From assembly GCA_038521825.1 (NCBI GenBank), contig JBCBKL010000002.1, forward strand, positions 248,001 to 312,000: DNA of 64,000 bases. The letters are read 5' to 3'. Position numbers and translations under genes: made by a program. The notes under the pieces were generated by a model. That model was not told the DNA's origin. It searched no databases and saw only the letters and a program-made list of their open reading frames with translations. Position 1 is the stretch's first letter, and every line of letters begins with the position of its first letter. The DNA comes from JBCBKL01 sp038521825. GTDB taxonomy: Bacteria; Pseudomonadota; Alphaproteobacteria; Rhodobacterales; Rhodobacteraceae. This document shows positions 61,895 to 64,000 of this stretch, in pieces.

Positions 61895-62344
61895 TCAGAA
61901 CCTCCGCGTCATCAGGTGATAGTTCTCACGCATCTGGAACCCGCTGCGGCCATAAAGCCGCTGTGCCGTTTCGTTGGCGGTGGCAACCTCAAGATGCAGG
62001 GCCTTCAGACCCGCGCCGGCCAGAGCCCGGGGCAGGGCCTGCAATACTTCGGTCGCGATGCCGCGTCCGCGCACGCCGGGCCGGATGAACAATTCGTCAA
62101 CAAAGCCGTCCATACCGCCGAATTCGATAGACCACCCAAAGCTCAGTGCGACATAACCGATAGGGGCCTTGGCCGGACCTATCAGATAGATCGCGCCGTG
62201 CGGAGAACCCTGAAGCAGCGGCATGACAGCCGCCTTTCGTGCCTCTGCGCTAAGCGAAAGCCCTTCTTCCTCATGATAGGCGGCGATAAGGCCCAGAAGG
62301 CGTTCGGCGTGGTCGCCCATGGCAAGGGTGAGCGCCGCGCTCAT
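61895..62344 (-). CDS. GNAT-family N-acetyltransferase
   Basis: A 149-residue acetyltransferase fold: acetyl-CoA loop RPGVRGRGIATEVL (~88-101) and ATANETAQRLYGRSGF near the C-terminus. Substrate unknown. The start overlaps the stop of the nucleoside hydrolase gene by four bases, so the two are coupled. It converges with cueR, five bases apart. Confidence 0.82.
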   Translation of the reverse strand: MSAALTLAMGDHAERLLGLIAAYHEEEGLSLSAEARKAAVMPLLQGSPHGAIYLIGPAKAPIGYVALSFGWSIEFGGMDGFVDELFIRPGVRGRGIATEVLQALPRALAGAGLKALHLEVATANETAQRLYGRSGFQMRENYHLMTRRF

Positions 62345-63279
62345 AACCGGCCCAGCCGTTCGGTCAGAAGGTCGAAAAAGCCGTCGGCATCCACATCACC
62401 CATGAATACCGCATTCGCCTCGCGTCCCGATACCCGCCACCAGTCGGCGACGGTCATACCCATGGTGAGATCTGACTGGGTTTCGATCTCGACATTGATG
62501 TGGCGGCCCTGAAACAGGTCCGGCCGGATCAGATGGGCGATCACGCAGGGGTCATGCAGGGGGGCGCCTGCGCTGCCGTATTTTTCCTTGTCGAAGCGTT
62601 CGAAAAAGTCGGTCCAAGATGCCACCACTTCGCCCACGGAACCAAGCGCCCTAAAGGCATCGTTACGGGGCTTGGTCACCAGTGCCTTGTGCGTGACATC
62701 GAGAGGCATCACGATGATATCTGTCCCGCTTTGCATCACGATATCAGCGGCTTGCGGATCAACATAAATGTTGAATTCAGCTGTCGGTGTTATGTTGCCC
62801 ACTTCGAAATAGGCACCGCCCATCAACACGATCTGCTGGATTCGCTTGGCGATATCTGGCGCTTTCTGCAGCGCGGTCGCAATATTGGTGAGCGGACCCA
62901 AAGGGCAGAGTGTCACTGTTCCCGGCGGTTCGGCCCGCAGGGTCTCAATGATGAAATCGACGGCGTGCTCATCCTGCAGGGGCATCTTGGGGTCCGGCAG
63001 TTCGACGCCATCAAGACCGGTCTTGCCGTGCACATGTTCGGCCGTCACGAGATCGCGTGCCATTGGACGGTCGCAGCCGGCAAAGACCTTGACCTCGTCT
63101 TTACCCGCGACCTCGCACACGATGCGGGCGTTGCGTTGTGTCAGATCCAATGGCACGTTTCCCGCGACGGCTGTTATGCCCACCACCTCGATCTCGTCGG
63201 GGCTGGCCAGCGCAAGCAGGATAGCAACCGCATCGTCCTGGCCGGGGTCTGTGTCGATGATAATCTTTCGGGGAGCCAT
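62341..63279 (-). CDS. Nucleoside hydrolase (IunH/RihA family)
   Basis: A 312-residue calcium-dependent N-ribohydrolase that splits nucleosides into base and ribose. DTDPGQDDA (~8-16) carries the metal-binding Asp residues; LCPLGPLTNIA, MGGAYFEVGNITPTAEFN and HDPCVIAHL complete the active site. ATG at 63279 is chosen because it gives the family's start immediately before the Asp motif and has GAGAGG before it. Confidence 0.92.
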   Translation of the reverse strand: MAPRKIIIDTDPGQDDAVAILLALASPDEIEVVGITAVAGNVPLDLTQRNARIVCEVAGKDEVKVFAGCDRPMARDLVTAEHVHGKTGLDGVELPDPKMPLQDEHAVDFIIETLRAEPPGTVTLCPLGPLTNIATALQKAPDIAKRIQQIVLMGGAYFEVGNITPTAEFNIYVDPQAADIVMQSGTDIIVMPLDVTHKALVTKPRNDAFRALGSVGEVVASWTDFFERFDKEKYGSAGAPLHDPCVIAHLIRPDLFQGRHINVEIETQSDLTMGMTVADWWRVSGREANAVFMGDVDADGFFDLLTERLGRL

Positions 63280-63390
63280 GGTGCCTCTCGTTTGGGCGCA
63301 CCGTTGCAAGCCGTGTTCACTTTGTCCAGAAGTTGCCGCTGCGCCGGGCGTAACCTTGCGCGGAGCAGCGCTAAGGCATAGGCGAGAGCC

Positions 63391-64000
63391 GTGACTGATC
63401 AGCCGTTATATCTGCACGCCGGCGCGCACCGGACGGGAACATCCTCGTTCCAACTTTGCCTCGATCGCAACCGCGACTGGCTCGAAGAGCAGGGATATGC
63501 TGTCGGCTATACCAGCCGAGATGGCCTGTCGCGCGGCGATCTGGCCCTGCGTTTGCCTGCTCCGCGCCACCTTGGCCAGCCGCTGGAGCCTTGGATTGAG
63601 CGCGCGCGGACGATGCTGGATGGTATCGCCGGCGACCGGCCCCTGATCGTGTCAGAGGAAAACCTGATCGGCCCAATGCGCCCTTTCATGAACGGGCGGT
63701 TCTATCCGCGGGCCGAGCGTCGGATCAAGGTCTTGCGCAAGGCGTGGTCTGGCCGGTTCGCTCATGTTCTTTTCGTCATCCGACCCTATGCCGCGCTTTA
63801 CATGTCGCAATATCGCAAACGGGCCGAGGACAATTACGTCGACCCCTTCGACGAGGTTCGCAAGCATTACCTGTCGATGGACCGCGGCTGGCCCGAGATC
63901 ATCGCCGCATTTCGCGACCTCTTGCGACCCGAAGCGCTGACCGTGCTGCACTATCACAAGCGCGGCTCAAGCATCGCGTTGCTGAGCCGTCTCGTTCCGG
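63391..64000 (+). CDS. Sulfotransferase-like protein, 3' partial
   Basis: A frame starting with GTG at 63391 runs without a stop to the right edge (about 203 residues visible). The N-terminus LYLHAGAHRTGTSSFQ resembles the phosphate-binding loop of sulfotransferase-like proteins common in Rhodobacteraceae, and VLFVIRPYAALYMSQY (~127-142) could be the 3'-phosphate segment. The rest is outside the window. Role unknown; a PAPS-dependent transferase or a relative is inferred. It diverges from the nucleoside hydrolase gene. Confidence 0.65.
   Translation, partial: MTDQPLYLHAGAHRTGTSSFQLCLDRNRDWLEEQGYAVGYTSRDGLSRGDLALRLPAPRHLGQPLEPWIERARTMLDGIAGDRPLIVSEENLIGPMRPFMNGRFYPRAERRIKVLRKAWSGRFAHVLFVIRPYAALYMSQYRKRAEDNYVDPFDEVRKHYLSMDRGWPEIIAAFRDLLRPEALTVLHYHKRGSSIALLSRLVP

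Noticed and set aside
1..64000. tRNA/rRNA genes, CRISPR arrays, IS elements, prophage or integration sites
   Set aside because: No tRNA-like arms, regular spaced repeats, transposase, integrase or phage proteins were found in any gap or frame.

Overview
The window looks like a chromosomal segment of a marine alphaproteobacterium of the Rhodobacteraceae (Roseobacter group). Evidence: high G+C, alphaproteobacterial-type ParE, LolCD, IlvC, XseA and SSB, DUF1194 and DUF5765 family proteins, and several sulfotransferases. No tRNA, rRNA, CRISPR array, insertion sequence or prophage gene could be supported. The genus cannot be read from the sequence.

Bases 1-8,470 are mostly core genes. They hold the end of a lipoprotein exporter (lolC, lolD), a small DMT-type membrane protein, a 3-methyladenine glycosylase-like repair enzyme, an HExxH lipoprotein, two small c-type cytochromes behind an FnrL-like box, a possible 26-residue membrane peptide, a DUF5765 membrane protein, a DUF1194 von Willebrand protein and parE.

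Bases 8,851-43,357 form one surface-polysaccharide region of about 34 kb, bounded by two leaderless proteins of type-I-secretion style: a 1,256-residue G8/beta-helix/LamG-like protein on the left and an RTX lipase on the right. Inside are succinoglycan-type exo functions: a GumC/ExoP-like copolymerase whose kinase P-loop is degenerate, ExoY-, ExoF-, ExoA-, ExoL- and ExoO-like proteins and an ExoK-like GH16 glycanase. There are also four other glycosyltransferases, two Gfo/Idh/MocA oxidoreductases, a Wzx-type flippase, two sulfotransferases and a small two-span protein placed like the ExoX/SyrA repressors.

The most unusual part is a tightly overlapping six-gene operon (17,541-24,647). It encodes a HAD-UbiA fusion, a GtrA protein, a DprE1-like flavoenzyme, a DprE2-like SDR, a GT-C glycosyltransferase and the flippase, with a second GT-C gene diverging from it. 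This is the gene set used by mycobacteria to make and use polyprenyl-phosphoryl-D-arabinofuranose. The inference is an exopolysaccharide with a succinoglycan-like core, D-arabinofuranose branches and sulfate. No polymerase (Wzy/ExoQ) is visible in the window.

Bases 43,506-64,000 return to metabolism and housekeeping: ilvC, two tandem Lrp-type regulators, a class V aminotransferase, rpe, a UDP-glucuronate 4-epimerase-like gene, xylB-xylA, a MauG/CcpA-like dihaem protein, purD, xseA, ssb, a lytic transglycosylase, and a copper module (Crp/Fnr regulator, His-rich exported protein, copA with a CueR-type operator, cueR). The window ends with a GNAT gene, a nucleoside hydrolase and a sulfotransferase-like gene cut by the right edge.
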